A stretch of DNA of 64,000 bases. Source: Nitrobacter sp051912485 (GTDB lineage: Bacteria > Pseudomonadota > Alphaproteobacteria > Rhizobiales > Xanthobacteraceae). The position numbers and the translations under genes were made by a program. This document shows positions 1 through 9,884 of the stretch, piece after piece. The notes below the pieces were generated by a model. The model did no database searches, was not told the origin of the DNA, and worked only from the letters and a program-made list of their open reading frames with translations. The stretch is from NCBI RefSeq assembly GCF_051912485.1, contig NZ_CP196822.1, positions 372,001 to 436,000 of the forward strand, in the 5' to 3' direction. How positions within the stretch are numbered: position 1 is the first letter of the stretch; each line of letters begins with the position of its first letter.

Positions 1-225
1 ACGCTGAAGGCATCGTGTCAGGCCCGGCCGGAGGATGCGCTGACGCCGCCGGCACGGCTCGCCGCCGTTGCCCAGCGGCTCAATGCCATGCTGCAGGCGG
101 TGAAGACCGTGCGTATGGCGATGGATGACTTCTATGGATCGCTGACCGACGAGCAGAAAGCGGCCTTCGACGCGATTGGTCCGCAGCAGGCTGGCAGGCG
201 CCGATACGTCCGCGGGCGCGCATAA
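1..225 (+). CDS. LTXXQ/Spy-like protein, C-terminal part
   Basis: The reading frame is open from base 1 and stops at TAA 223-225, so only the last 74 residues are present. The segment FYGSLTDEQKAAFDAIG resembles the LTxxQ motif of the Spy/CpxP family of periplasmic, stress-linked chaperone-like proteins. The helical, Ala/Gln/Leu-rich stretch before it fits that family. The N-terminus, with the signal peptide, lies outside the window. Family membership is inferred from this one motif. Confidence 0.6.
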   Translation, partial: TLKASCQARPEDALTPPARLAAVAQRLNAMLQAVKTVRMAMDDFYGSLTDEQKAAFDAIGPQQAGRRRYVRGRA

Positions 226-432
226 TCCGGCGGACGATGTCGTCCGCGCGGTCTGGCGGCCCGGCGCGTGCCCCGATCAGATGTGATGCGTCATTGTTAT
301 CACCAGCCGAAATTCGAGCGGTTTTCGTGCCGACATCGACCAAATCCCGGGCTCGCAACACCCGTTTCTTGCGATTGCGCGGACTGAGAAGTCCCAAGCT
401 GCCTTCGGATCATGCTTCAAGACAAAACCAGG

Positions 433-729
433 TCACGGCTGTTCTTGAAGGATCGGTGTACCGAGTTCATCGAAACGAAAGAGCTGAAAGACCCGCTGGC
501 CGTTGAAGTCGAGCACTCTCAAATCATCGGTCTCGTGCAGACCGCTCTCGACAGCTTGAAAATGCCCGCCGTAGCGCTGCCTAGCGAGCGACACTGGAAC
601 ATCAAAGGCGACGAACTTGCCAATCCCTTTGTGCTTGAGCTCCTCGAGGAGCTTCGGATCGTGCAAGGACTCGTGCGACGTGAGAATGAGCAGCGGACCG
701 CTCGCCGTAAGCAGCAAAAGCGATTTCAT
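433..729 (-). CDS. conserved hypothetical protein, 98 aa
   Basis: The start ATG at 729 is preceded by a good ribosome binding site (AGGAGA, seven bases upstream). The N-terminus is Leu-rich and could be a short membrane or signal segment (MKSLLLLTASGPLLILTS). The remainder is soluble and mixed in charge, with no motif I recognise. A start with a clear ribosome binding site and natural composition argue that it is real. It stands alone between the LTXXQ gene and an IS-derived repeat. Function unknown. Confidence 0.55.
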   Translation of the reverse strand: MKSLLLLTASGPLLILTSHESLHDPKLLEELKHKGIGKFVAFDVPVSLARQRYGGHFQAVESGLHETDDLRVLDFNGQRVFQLFRFDELGTPILQEQP

Positions 730-812
730 CGGACTCTCCTTCGCGGTTGGACTGATTCACGCGTGATATCCAGTCTGGTTGGACAGTCTCGCCGACGCTC
801 CCAGTATAAGCC

Positions 813-1008
813 TGTGAATCGGCACAGGGGTCAGATTGCTACAGGTGCCGGCATTAACGCCATAAAGACAATCGGAAAAAGCCGATCGGATTGGGGTCAC
901 GATCGGCGCCGATCGTGACCCCAATCCGACGTAGATTCCGTTAACTTGTCACAAGGAGTTACCGCTGTAGCTTCAAGGGGCTTTGTTCAACGCCGGTTTA
1001 CACTCCGG
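813..1008. repeat. palindromic miniature IS21-like element, copy A
   Basis: The left end starts TGTGAATCGGC, like other IS21-type ends in this window, and the right end reads into GCCGGTTTACACTCC. A near-identical copy lies inverted at 51418-51611, and a right-half fragment lies at 44546-44632. It has no reading frame of its own. The centre is a long perfect palindrome, annotated separately. It is probably a non-autonomous derivative of an IS21-family element. Confidence 0.65.
886..929. repeat. 44-bp perfect palindrome
   Basis: Each 22-base arm is the exact reverse complement of the other, around the centre CGATCGGC/GCCGATCG. The outer arms carry GGGGTCA, the same block found inside IS21-type ends here, so the palindrome may be two element ends joined head to head. 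The related palindrome at 51495-51538 differs by paired changes that keep it perfect. Confidence 0.85.
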
Positions 1009-1011
1009 GCG

Positions 1012-1197
1012 CCAGCGCGGCCCTTGACGTTCGAAGCGGTTATTCAAGATTGGCTCGTTGAGAAAAAGCCAAACGAAAAGACAGAATACACTTGGCGGCG
1101 TGTCATGAAGGAACTCTCGGAATTCGTGGGGCACGATGATGCACGTTGAGTTAGTGCAGACAATCTTGTGAGCTGGAAAAGCAGATCTCCTCGCTAA
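1012..1197 (+). pseudogene. phage-type integrase, N-terminal remnant
   Basis: Translation from about 1027 gives an FEAVIQDWLVEKK-type segment followed by YTWRRVMKELSEFVGHDDAR, typical of the SAM-like core-binding domain of tyrosine recombinases. A TGA at 1147 interrupts the frame, which then continues in the same phase (VSADNLVSW) to TAA at 1195. The catalytic domain is absent. The palindromic repeat abuts the 5' side, so the gene was probably cut by that insertion. Confidence 0.55.
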
Positions 1198-1220
1198 GGT
1201 CGGGCAGGCAAAACTAATGC

Positions 1221-1250
1221 AGAAGGCCCAGCAATGATGCCGGGCCTTCT
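1221..1250 (-). terminator. terminator downstream of groEL
   Basis: AGAAGGCCC and GGGCCTTCT face each other across a short, partly paired loop, 24 bases after the groEL stop. The stem is GC-rich and well placed to end the groESL transcript, although the following T tract is weak. Confidence 0.6.
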
Positions 1251-1273
1251 TATTCCTTGCTCAAAGGGGGGAC

Positions 1274-2923
<1,650 letters not shown>

Positions 2924-3058
2924 AATGATCTCCGTTTTCGTCAGATCCCAAAGACCGCGCGATCGGACGGTTTCTTGAGAAATGAGATTTGGATTGCGAG
3001 CCTTATCCTTCGAGACTCCGGCTGCGCCGGCTCCTCAGGATTAGGAAAACTGGTCGCG

Positions 3059-3376
3059 CTACGCGGCCTTCTTCTTGGCGGCGGGCAGATCGGTGAGAAC
3101 GCCCATGATGTCGCTTTCCCTCATGATCAGGAGATCCTGACCGTCGAGCTTTACCTCGGTGCCGGACCACTTGCCGAACAGCACGCGGTCACCAACCTTG
3201 AGATCGATCGGGATCAGGTTGCCTGCCTCGTCACGGCCGCCAGGCCCGACGGCTGTGATTTCGCCCTGAGAGGGCTTTTCCTTGACCGTATCCGGAATGA
3301 TGATGCCGCCAGCGGTTTTGTCTTCGGCGTCGATACGCTTGACCACGACGCGATCGTGAAGCGGACGGAAGTTCAT
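3059..3376 (-). CDS. groES: co-chaperonin GroES
   Basis: The 105-residue co-chaperonin caps the GroEL chamber. The N-terminus MNFRPLHDRVVVKRI and the GroEL-binding mobile loop around residues 17-35 (TAGGIIIPDTVKEKP) are intact. The C-terminus carries a Lys/Ala tail (PAAKKKAA). It is the first gene of the groESL operon, and its start is 36 bases downstream of the CIRCE element. Confidence 0.97.
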   Translation of the reverse strand: MNFRPLHDRVVVKRIDAEDKTAGGIIIPDTVKEKPSQGEITAVGPGGRDEAGNLIPIDLKVGDRVLFGKWSGTEVKLDGQDLLIMRESDIMGVLTDLPAAKKKAA

Positions 3377-3412
3377 GCGATCCTACTTTGCTGTTTGTGA
3401 TTATTTTTGGAA

Positions 3413-3439
3413 TTGGCAGTCGTAATGCACGAGTGCCAA
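3413..3439 (-). promoter_or_regulatory. CIRCE operator (HrcA binding site)
   Basis: On the minus strand the site reads TTGGCACTC, nine bases, then GACTGCCAA. It matches the CIRCE inverted repeat (TTAGCACTC-N9-GAGTGCTAA) with few mismatches. It sits between the likely transcription start and groES, where HrcA binding would repress groESL without stress. Confidence 0.85.
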
Positions 3440-3442
3440 CCC

Positions 3443-3476
3443 ATCCTGACATAAGCCCGGAACGCTGGGGCGCAAG
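3443..3476 (-). promoter_or_regulatory. RpoH-type heat-shock promoter of groESL
   Basis: The minus strand carries CTTG (3473-3476), 17 bases, then CTTATGT (3449-3455), close to the alphaproteobacterial sigma-32 pattern CTTG-N17-CYTATNT. Transcription would start at the edge of the CIRCE element, so activation by RpoH and repression by HrcA would converge on one promoter. Confidence 0.65.
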
Positions 3477-3633
3477 ATCTGCGGCCCGCGATGTTTTCCA
3501 GCTCGAGTTGACCAGGAGGAACGCTCGGCGATTGCTTAGCCGGCGAAGTAACATGCTGCTAGCACTGACCTATTGAACGTTTTCGGTTTTGACGAATTGA
3601 GGATCATGCAACTGTTTGGGGCTGGAGGTTAGT

Positions 3634-3907
3634 ATGGTCGAGAAAGATGCTGTTTCTAAGGATTTCAGAAAACAGGTCTTAGGCTACGGACTGACAACAG
3701 CGGAAATCGTTTATCGCCGCCCGGATCATCACTGGTTACGTCTGGCAAGACTACGATCTGTTTCCGAGTTTCCCGGCGCTACACGATTTCCTCGCGTTCT
3801 GGGAAAAATCGCTTGAAGGTCAGCTGTTCGCAGTCACCGTCGCACACTCGAAACTGATCAAGCCAGCCGAATTGCACGCCATCGACGGCATGTTCCGATT
3901 GCATTAA
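3634..3907 (+). pseudogene. usg: usg family protein, frameshifted
   Basis: The start ATG at 3634 follows GGAGG. The first 25 or so residues (DFRKQVLGYGLTTAEIVYR, then PDHHWL) match the start of the Usg family of small alphaproteobacterial proteins. Near 3735 the frame shifts, and the family sequence continues in another phase: YVWQDYDLFPSFPALHDF, later HSKLIKPAELHAIDGMF, ending at TAA 3905. All family blocks are present, so a single small indel disrupted an otherwise complete gene of about 90 codons. Usg function is unknown. Confidence 0.75.
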
Positions 3908-4009
3908 CGCAAGGGACTAGACTTTGATGATGCCAGCGAAAGCCGAGGCGCCGCCTCCTTATCGGCAGACTGGGGCAACCTTATTGAGTCGTCCGTGAAG
4001 AACGAGATT

Positions 4010-5365
4010 TCATGCGACCGAGAATGATTGATGGTTGGCATGTGGCGGCATGATCGACACTAACCATGCGCGCAAAAGCAGCCTTAGCCACGCGAGCAAT
4101 CGGCGGAAGTTGTACCCGGCGGCGGCGAGCACGGCGTTGATGGCGTCGCCTTCGGAGCCCTTGAGATAATTGCGATCCATGCGGTGGTCTGATTTTGCGT
4201 GACCGATCACAGGCTCGATCGCCGAACGTCGTCGCAGGTCACGCTTGATCGGGTCGGTGACGCCGCGTTTCTGGCCCGAGATGTAAATCCTGAACTTGTA
4301 TTCTGGCGGAGCATTGTGGCCCCTATAGCCCTTGTCGGCGACGAGCCGATTGATGGTCGCGCCGATTTGATGCTCGACATCGGGGATGATGCTTTCCAGC
4401 GTGTGGCCGTCGTAGGGATTTCCCGGAAGCGCCTTCGCGTGCGCAATGAACTGGCCGCCCCTGGAATGGTTGAGCGTCGTGGCGATGGAGACTTTCACGC
4501 CGAACTCATAGGGCTTGTGCGATTTGCCCTTGGCGATGCATTCGATCTCCGGCGCGTGCAGGGAATAGATTTTCTTGCCGCGCTGCCTTTGTTGTTGATG
4601 ACGCACCGCGTGGGCCAGCGACAACAGTTGCGCGAAAGCCGCCTGCCTGTCCGGATCGCCGGCGATCTTGCGCCTGATGTCACGCATCACGCGGCCGAGA
4701 TACGTGCGCAATGTCTTCAGCGCCCGGTTGGCGCGCCTGAACTGTTTCGCGTGAGCGTAGCGCTGATGCGCGATCAACGCGTGCTTGCCAACACGCTCGT
4801 AGGATTGTCGCAGGACGACGCCGTGCTTTTTGGCCAACCGCGCCAGCTTCTCGCGGGCGCGATGCATGAGCTTGGCATCGGTCGGGAACGCCACCGCCTT
4901 CGGCTGCACCGTCGTATCGACGATGATGCTGGTGAAGTCCGACGGCTTGGCCGCGCCAACGCGCGTGGCGACATTCAGGCTCTCCTGAATGAGCGCGACG
5001 ATCTTGTCTTCGCCCATGCGCTGACGCCAGCGCGTCATCGAGGAGCGGTCGAAGGGAACGTCGTGACGAAAGAACGCCTCGCCACAAAACAATTGATAAT
5101 AGGGGTTTTCGACCCAGCGTTCGCACAGCGCCTCGTCCGACAGATTAAACGTGTGCTTGAGGATCGCCAATCCCGCCATCAGCCGCGTCGGCAGGGGCGG
5201 CCGGCCGGGAACATCGGCGTAGACCGCCCCGAATTTGCCCTCGAGAAATCCCCAGTCGATCTTGCGCGCCAGCTTCGCCAACGCGTGGTTCATGTCGACG
5301 ATCTGGTCGAGGTGCGACTTGAACAAATCATTCTGTCCGCTGTCTCGCCGCTCCTTCGGAAGCAT
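4010..5365 (-). CDS. IS5-family transposase, 451 aa
   Basis: This is a full-length DDE transposase. DUF772-type N-terminal sequence (PPLPTRLMAGLAILKHTFNL) is followed by the catalytic segments IIVDTTVQPKAVAFPTDAKL, VADKGYRG and an Asp/Glu region around AIEPVIGHAKSDHRMDRNYL. The coding frame is intact, so the element may be active. I could not delimit the terminal repeats with confidence; weakly related sequences ending in GATTTCATG and GATTCCATG lie just outside both ends. It sits between the broken usg and otsA. Confidence 0.9.
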   Translation of the reverse strand: MLPKERRDSGQNDLFKSHLDQIVDMNHALAKLARKIDWGFLEGKFGAVYADVPGRPPLPTRLMAGLAILKHTFNLSDEALCERWVENPYYQLFCGEAFFRHDVPFDRSSMTRWRQRMGEDKIVALIQESLNVATRVGAAKPSDFTSIIVDTTVQPKAVAFPTDAKLMHRAREKLARLAKKHGVVLRQSYERVGKHALIAHQRYAHAKQFRRANRALKTLRTYLGRVMRDIRRKIAGDPDRQAAFAQLLSLAHAVRHQQQRQRGKKIYSLHAPEIECIAKGKSHKPYEFGVKVSIATTLNHSRGGQFIAHAKALPGNPYDGHTLESIIPDVEHQIGATINRLVADKGYRGHNAPPEYKFRIYISGQKRGVTDPIKRDLRRRSAIEPVIGHAKSDHRMDRNYLKGSEGDAINAVLAAAGYNFRRLLAWLRLLLRAWLVSIMPPHANHQSFSVA

Positions 5366-5598
5366 CGCGATATCTCCGACTCAAACCCAGCCGGAGACAT
5401 GGAATCACGCCGATTCCGCCAAATCAAATTGCAAGGAAATCGATGTCGACATCCCCAAAACCGGCGATAGCGAATACTTTCAAAACCCGCGAAATCATTC
5501 CGCCAGGATGGCTTCTGCATTTTTCACGGGCGACTATTGACGAGCGAGATTATCGCCTGCTGCACCGATGCCACGTTCCTGCCGAACGACATCCCGAG

Positions 5599-6963
5599 CT
5601 AGCGGCTGAGAGCCCTAAGGAAACTCTCGCGCCACGCCATAATGCTATTGCGGCCCAGTATCGCCATCATGGCCCGCCAACGCTCGCATCGCTCCTCAAG
5701 TGGCATCCCAAGCGCTGTGTGCAATGCTTCGGCGACGGCGTCGGGGTCATACGGATTGGCAATCACGGCAGTGTCGAGTTCGTAGGCCGCACCGGCGAAG
5801 GGCGAAAGAATGAGCACGCCGGGGTCATCTGGGTCCTGTGCAGCGACATACTCCTTGGCAACCAGGTTCATTCCGTCGCGCAATGGAGTGACAAGAGCGA
5901 CACGGCTGAGCCGAAAGAAGCCAGCGAGCGAGCGCTGGGAAAAGCTCCTGTTCAAATACTGGATTGGCGCCCAATCGAGTTCCGCGAAGCGACCGGCCAC
6001 ATCGCCCGCCAGCGCACCGAGCCTCTGCCGCAGCGCACGGTATTCAGGAACGTCGCTGCGCGTTGCGGTGGCGATCTGCAGGAAGCGGACGTGGTTGTGG
6101 TACGCGGGATAGCCGTCGAGAAAGGCGGCGAACGCTTTGAACCGGTGCTCGAGTCCCTTACTGTAATCGAGCCGGTCAACCCCAATGATGAGCTTGCGCC
6201 CCCGGAGACTCTCCTGCAGCCGGCGTGCCGTTCGGGATTTCACAGCGCGACCGGCCATTTCGGCGATGGCTTCAGTATCGATACCAATCGGGAATTCGCC
6301 GGCGCGTAGATCCCGATCGAAGGCGTGAACGTGACCATCGGACGAAACCTTGCCACCTGCGCGGCGAAGGATGGCGTCATGGAAGGCGGTCAGATCCTCC
6401 ACCGTCTGGAAGCCGACGAGATCGTAAGCGCACAGTGATTTCAGCAGGTCGCCGTAGTGAGGAAGAGCCGCCAGCACCCCCAAAGACGGAAACGGCGTAT
6501 GCAAGAAGAAACCGATTCGTTGTGTCGCCCCGGCGCGGCGAAGTTCCTCGGCCATGGGGATCAGGTGGTAGTCATGCACCCAGACGAGGTCACTCGGCCT
6601 GAGCAAGGGCGCAAGCGCGGCGGCGAATAGGGCATTGACGCGTCGATAGGCAGCCAAGTCCCGGCGGGTAAAGTTCAAGAGGTCAAGCCGATAGTGGAAT
6701 AGAGGCCACAGCGCCGCATTGGAGAAGCCGCTGTAGTAGCCGTCATGGTCCGCGCGGGTAAGATCGACAGTGGCGTACGTCACTCCCTCGGTCTCGAAAA
6801 CGTTCGGCTCCGGTGCCGCTTCTCCTAGCTTGCCACTCCACCCAAACCATAAGCCACCAGCCTGATGCAGAGCGTCGACGAGGCCGGTCACAAGCCCACC
6901 GCTGCGCTGCGCACCTTTTCCCGGCAAAGCGACACGGTTGGAGACGATGACCAAGCGGCTCAA
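5599..6963 (-). CDS. otsA: trehalose-6-phosphate synthase
   Basis: This GT20 enzyme joins UDP-glucose and glucose-6-phosphate to give trehalose-6-phosphate, the first step of osmoprotectant trehalose synthesis in the cytoplasm. I chose the TTG start at 6963 because a strong GGGAGGG ribosome binding site precedes it and the product begins with the family-typical SRLVIVSNRV; an ATG at 6996 has no such site. Using this start, HDYH lies at residues 130-133, the phosphate-binding DRLDYSKG at 263-270 and DGMNLVAKEY at 363-372. The 454 residues are the usual length. No otsB phosphatase lies nearby, so the second step must be encoded elsewhere. Confidence 0.95.
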   Translation of the reverse strand: MSRLVIVSNRVALPGKGAQRSGGLVTGLVDALHQAGGLWFGWSGKLGEAAPEPNVFETEGVTYATVDLTRADHDGYYSGFSNAALWPLFHYRLDLLNFTRRDLAAYRRVNALFAAALAPLLRPSDLVWVHDYHLIPMAEELRRAGATQRIGFFLHTPFPSLGVLAALPHYGDLLKSLCAYDLVGFQTVEDLTAFHDAILRRAGGKVSSDGHVHAFDRDLRAGEFPIGIDTEAIAEMAGRAVKSRTARRLQESLRGRKLIIGVDRLDYSKGLEHRFKAFAAFLDGYPAYHNHVRFLQIATATRSDVPEYRALRQRLGALAGDVAGRFAELDWAPIQYLNRSFSQRSLAGFFRLSRVALVTPLRDGMNLVAKEYVAAQDPDDPGVLILSPFAGAAYELDTAVIANPYDPDAVAEALHTALGMPLEERCERWRAMMAILGRNSIMAWRESFLRALSR

Positions 6964-7924
6964 ACGGGTTCCCTCCCTACTTTTACGGTGCGTCAAGCCG
7001 AGCGGCTAAAAGATCTCGCCAGCACGGCAGTCGCAAACAATCGAGCGGTGGCATCCGCCGGGAGCCTACATTCGTCTTCCCCAGTCATCACGCGAGAAGC
7101 CATCCTTCTAACGGAACCGATAGTTCCGTCTTGAGGGCAATCGGGGCTCTTCAGATAGGGCGCGCGCAACGTATGGATATCGCGCAACGCATGGATATTA
7201 AGAGGCAAGATCAGGGCAGACGCTCCGGGTGCGCCTTTCGATCTCAGCCAGTGCGACGTCGAGCGAGGAAACGGCCTTTGCCGTATGCCGAGCGTGGCCC
7301 TCCGAATAGATCAAGAGTTGACGGGGAGCGCTTGCCGCGATGCGTCCCATCGAGCCGGCCGAGCAGGTTCGTCAGCTGCCCAAATTGTGCCTCCCTCTCC
7401 GGATGTGACGATCATATCCATGAAAGCCTTGGGCCGCGCGAGCAAACCGTTGCAATAACCGACGGCGAACAACCGGCTTCTGCGGCCAGGCGGCCATCGG
7501 CGATAACTGATGATAACATTCGGCGCTGGCGACGACGGACCGGAGCCGCGCGAAGCCGTCGAATGCACGAGTGCAAGTGCCGCGATACGAAGTGCTGAAC
7601 GAATGGCGCGGACTGAGGGAAACATTGGCGCTGTGGCGTTCAGTCGTACAGGCGATCCGGGCAGCGGTGATTTTGCGGATGCTGTTATACTGAAGGCGTT
7701 TGGCGAAGTGCCGGGTGATCTATCAGCCCTCTGAGCGGCGTACGGCGCGCTACACGGACGGTTCAAGTGCTATTCGGGATAGTGAGCCGCGTTGAAGCCA
7801 CACCGATAATTCCGAGGACACATAATCGTGGGTTCGCGGCCGAATCTATTTTCTTGAAATTCCGCGGCTTCGGCCGAATAATTGATCAAGGTCCTTGGCT
7901 ATCAGCAATCCGAGGAGAACGATC
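6964..7924. other. intergenic, no supported gene
   Basis: No reading frame here has both a ribosome binding site and convincing composition. An imperfect tandem repeat of about 18 bases (GCGCAACGYATGGATAT) lies near 7165-7199. The upstream regulatory region of otsA lies at the left end. Nothing else is recognised. Confidence 0.4.
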
Positions 7925-8146
7925 ATGGCAATCCAGATCGTGATGGACCGCACCGGCGACAGCCGGCACTCTTTCGACCCGAACGATGCACAGGAACTGG
8001 CTAAGGCGGAGCAGCGGTTTTACGAGTTGACGAAGGTCGGCTTCACCGCCGCGGTCCGGACCGGTGCGGGTCAGGTCTCACAAATCCGATCGTTCGACCC
8101 GAACGCGGAAGAAAGCGTGTTCTTCCCTAGGCTGGTCGGCGGGTAA
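7925..8146 (+). CDS. conserved hypothetical protein, 73 aa
   Basis: The start ATG at 7925 is chosen because GAGGAGAA precedes it; an upstream in-frame ATG at 7895 lacks a site. The product is soluble and acidic-to-mixed, beginning MAIQIVMDRTGDSRHSFD. I recall it as the type of short hypothetical common in Bradyrhizobium, but I know no function. It ends 13 bases before the next gene and is probably co-transcribed with it. Confidence 0.6.
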   Translation: MAIQIVMDRTGDSRHSFDPNDAQELAKAEQRFYELTKVGFTAAVRTGAGQVSQIRSFDPNAEESVFFPRLVGG

Positions 8147-8159
8147 ACCGGTCAACGCC

Positions 8160-8582
8160 ATGTCACGCCTGATGCGCCATCGGCCAGGCGAACGCTCGCG
8201 TAAGAGAGCCGTAAGGGCGCTTTTCATCAGACACGGGGCCGAGCGAACGCCGGAAGGCCGATCCTTGCGGCTTCTGGGGGAGTGGCTGTCGCCGCTGCAA
8301 CGGACGCAGTTCGCGAAAAAGGGATATTTCGAAGTCGTCGGTAGCGACACGGGCAAGCAGTACAGGATTTATCCCGGCACCATGTCGAACGTCTGCGAGA
8401 TCGATGAAAAAGGCCGGCCGAGGCTCGGCCTGTGTTTCCGGACGATGGGCGAGCTACCGATCGGAGACGTGATGCTCGCCCAGAAGATCGCATTGGAAAA
8501 CTGTGAGAGCAGCGTGCTCGAGGTGGCTAAAAGCTCTGTTCCCGACGTTTTCATGTTCCGGCGAGGCAGGCTTCTCGGCTGA
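8160..8582 (+). CDS. conserved hypothetical protein, 140 aa
   Basis: The start at ATG 8160 avoids reading far back into the preceding gene. The N-terminal 25 residues are Arg-rich. The centre, EWLSPLQRTQFAKKGYFEV, followed by a GSDTGKQYRIYPG-type strand and then DVMLAQKIALE, looks like a small globular domain of the kind seen in rhizobial hypotheticals. No catalytic motif is visible. It probably forms a two-gene unit with the 73-residue gene upstream. Confidence 0.6.
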   Translation: MSRLMRHRPGERSRKRAVRALFIRHGAERTPEGRSLRLLGEWLSPLQRTQFAKKGYFEVVGSDTGKQYRIYPGTMSNVCEIDEKGRPRLGLCFRTMGELPIGDVMLAQKIALENCESSVLEVAKSSVPDVFMFRRGRLLG

Positions 8583-8936
8583 GAGCAGTCTGATTTGAAC
8601 TTTCGCGCGCCTCCGCAGACCCTGCGGCGGGCGGTAGCTTTGTTGGTGCGTCAGCCGGACAGACAAGGTCAAGTCCACACTGACGGCAACAGCGATTCCG
8701 GTTCTGGCTCCGATCCGCATTGCCATTCGATTGCCCTGCGTCAACAAGTGCTCTCTTTCTCAGTCAAGATGAGGTAAATTGTAAGCGGCTACGCTGGAGA
8801 CGGGCCGCGCTGAAAACGAATGTGAGCCGGACTGCCGTAGGCAGCGCCGCAATTTCAGCCAACCGTCTTACCGCTTTTCCACCATCCATACCGCAGACTC
8901 GTTCGCGGAGGTGCCTAAGTCAAAGGAGAAGCCACG
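8583..8936. other. intergenic, no supported gene
   Basis: I see no convincing gene or hairpin terminator. The right end supplies the upstream region of the cupin gene. Confidence 0.4.
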
Positions 8937-9422
8937 ATGAATCGGCATACCCTTTTCAACATAGTTGCGATGACGACGATCGGACTCGCAGCGCTGGCTG
9001 GCAGCGCCGTTGGTCAGGAGACAGGCGACCACAAGTTGATCGCGCCACAGGACATCATGTGGGGACCGGCGCCGCCCTCGCTCCCATACGGCGCGCAGGC
9101 GGTAGTGCTGTACGGCGACCCAGGCAAGGAAGGCCTATTTGCTTTTCGGCTGAGAGTGCCGCGCGGCTACCACATTGCTCCGCACACCCATCCCAAGCCA
9201 GAGATCGTCACCGTGCTCTCGGGAACAGCGCGCTTGGGGATGGGAACGACGGCCGATCACGACAAGGCTCAGGTTCTTCCCGCGGGTAGTTTCTTTGCGC
9301 TGTCCCCCGGTTCGGCGCACTATTTCTTCGCCGACGAAGACACGGTTCTTCAGCTCAACAGCACCGGTCCGTGGGGCATCAACTACATCAATCCCAAAGA
9401 CGATCCGCGTCCGAAGATGTAG
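8937..9422 (+). CDS. exported cupin-domain protein
   Basis: The start ATG follows AAGGAGAA. Residues 1-26 form a signal peptide ending GSAVGQ. The rest is one cupin barrel, with the first motif PHTHPKPEIVTVLSG (His83, His85 and Glu89 as likely metal ligands) and the second motif GSAHYFFA (His128). Such periplasmic cupins often bind a divalent metal and act as dioxygenases, isomerases or ligand sensors; the substrate cannot be predicted. The gene stands alone. Confidence 0.85.
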   Translation: MNRHTLFNIVAMTTIGLAALAGSAVGQETGDHKLIAPQDIMWGPAPPSLPYGAQAVVLYGDPGKEGLFAFRLRVPRGYHIAPHTHPKPEIVTVLSGTARLGMGTTADHDKAQVLPAGSFFALSPGSAHYFFADEDTVLQLNSTGPWGINYINPKDDPRPKM

Positions 9423-9884
9423 TAGCGGGATCGATGCCGAAGGTCTGACTATGCAGGCGGGTAGGCCGCTGTTGCGAGGACGACCTATCGAGGGCGACCT
9501 CGTTGCGCGCTCGCGCGGACTAGGTGAATGAACAAGGCTTGTCACTTCCGCTTAAGACCGCTTTCGGATATGGAGCAATGTCCGAAGTCCGTTGTGCAGC
9601 ATCAAAGCGGACTCTGTCGACGACTACAGATTATGGGTTCACGCCCTAGCCTCAAAAAAGACTGGTGTTTCCGGTCTTTCGAATATTCATAGCTGTCGGC
9701 CCGAAGGTCATGGTTGGACGCTTGCTATCTCAGTCACTCAACAAACCGCGCTGCTCCGCTTCAAGCTCTGCCAGAAAACGGCGCATCCGGTTGTCAATTT
9801 GAGATCGTGGGCTTAGCAAAAACGTGCCGCGCGATGAAAATTCTCGATCCGGCAGGGGCATCACTTCCTACGACAGCAGCTGCC
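9423..9884. other. intergenic region up to an IS insertion
   Basis: No gene is supported. Short open frames exist but lack ribosome binding sites. The right boundary is the left end of the rve-type IS at 9885. Confidence 0.35.

Noticed and set aside
4199..5470. 423-codon plus-strand open frame
   Set aside because: It is antisense to the clear IS5 transposase at 4010-5365, has Arg/Leu/Asp-skewed composition, and carries no motif.
5443..6309. 288-codon plus-strand open frame
   Set aside because: It is a shadow of otsA on the opposite strand in GC-rich DNA.
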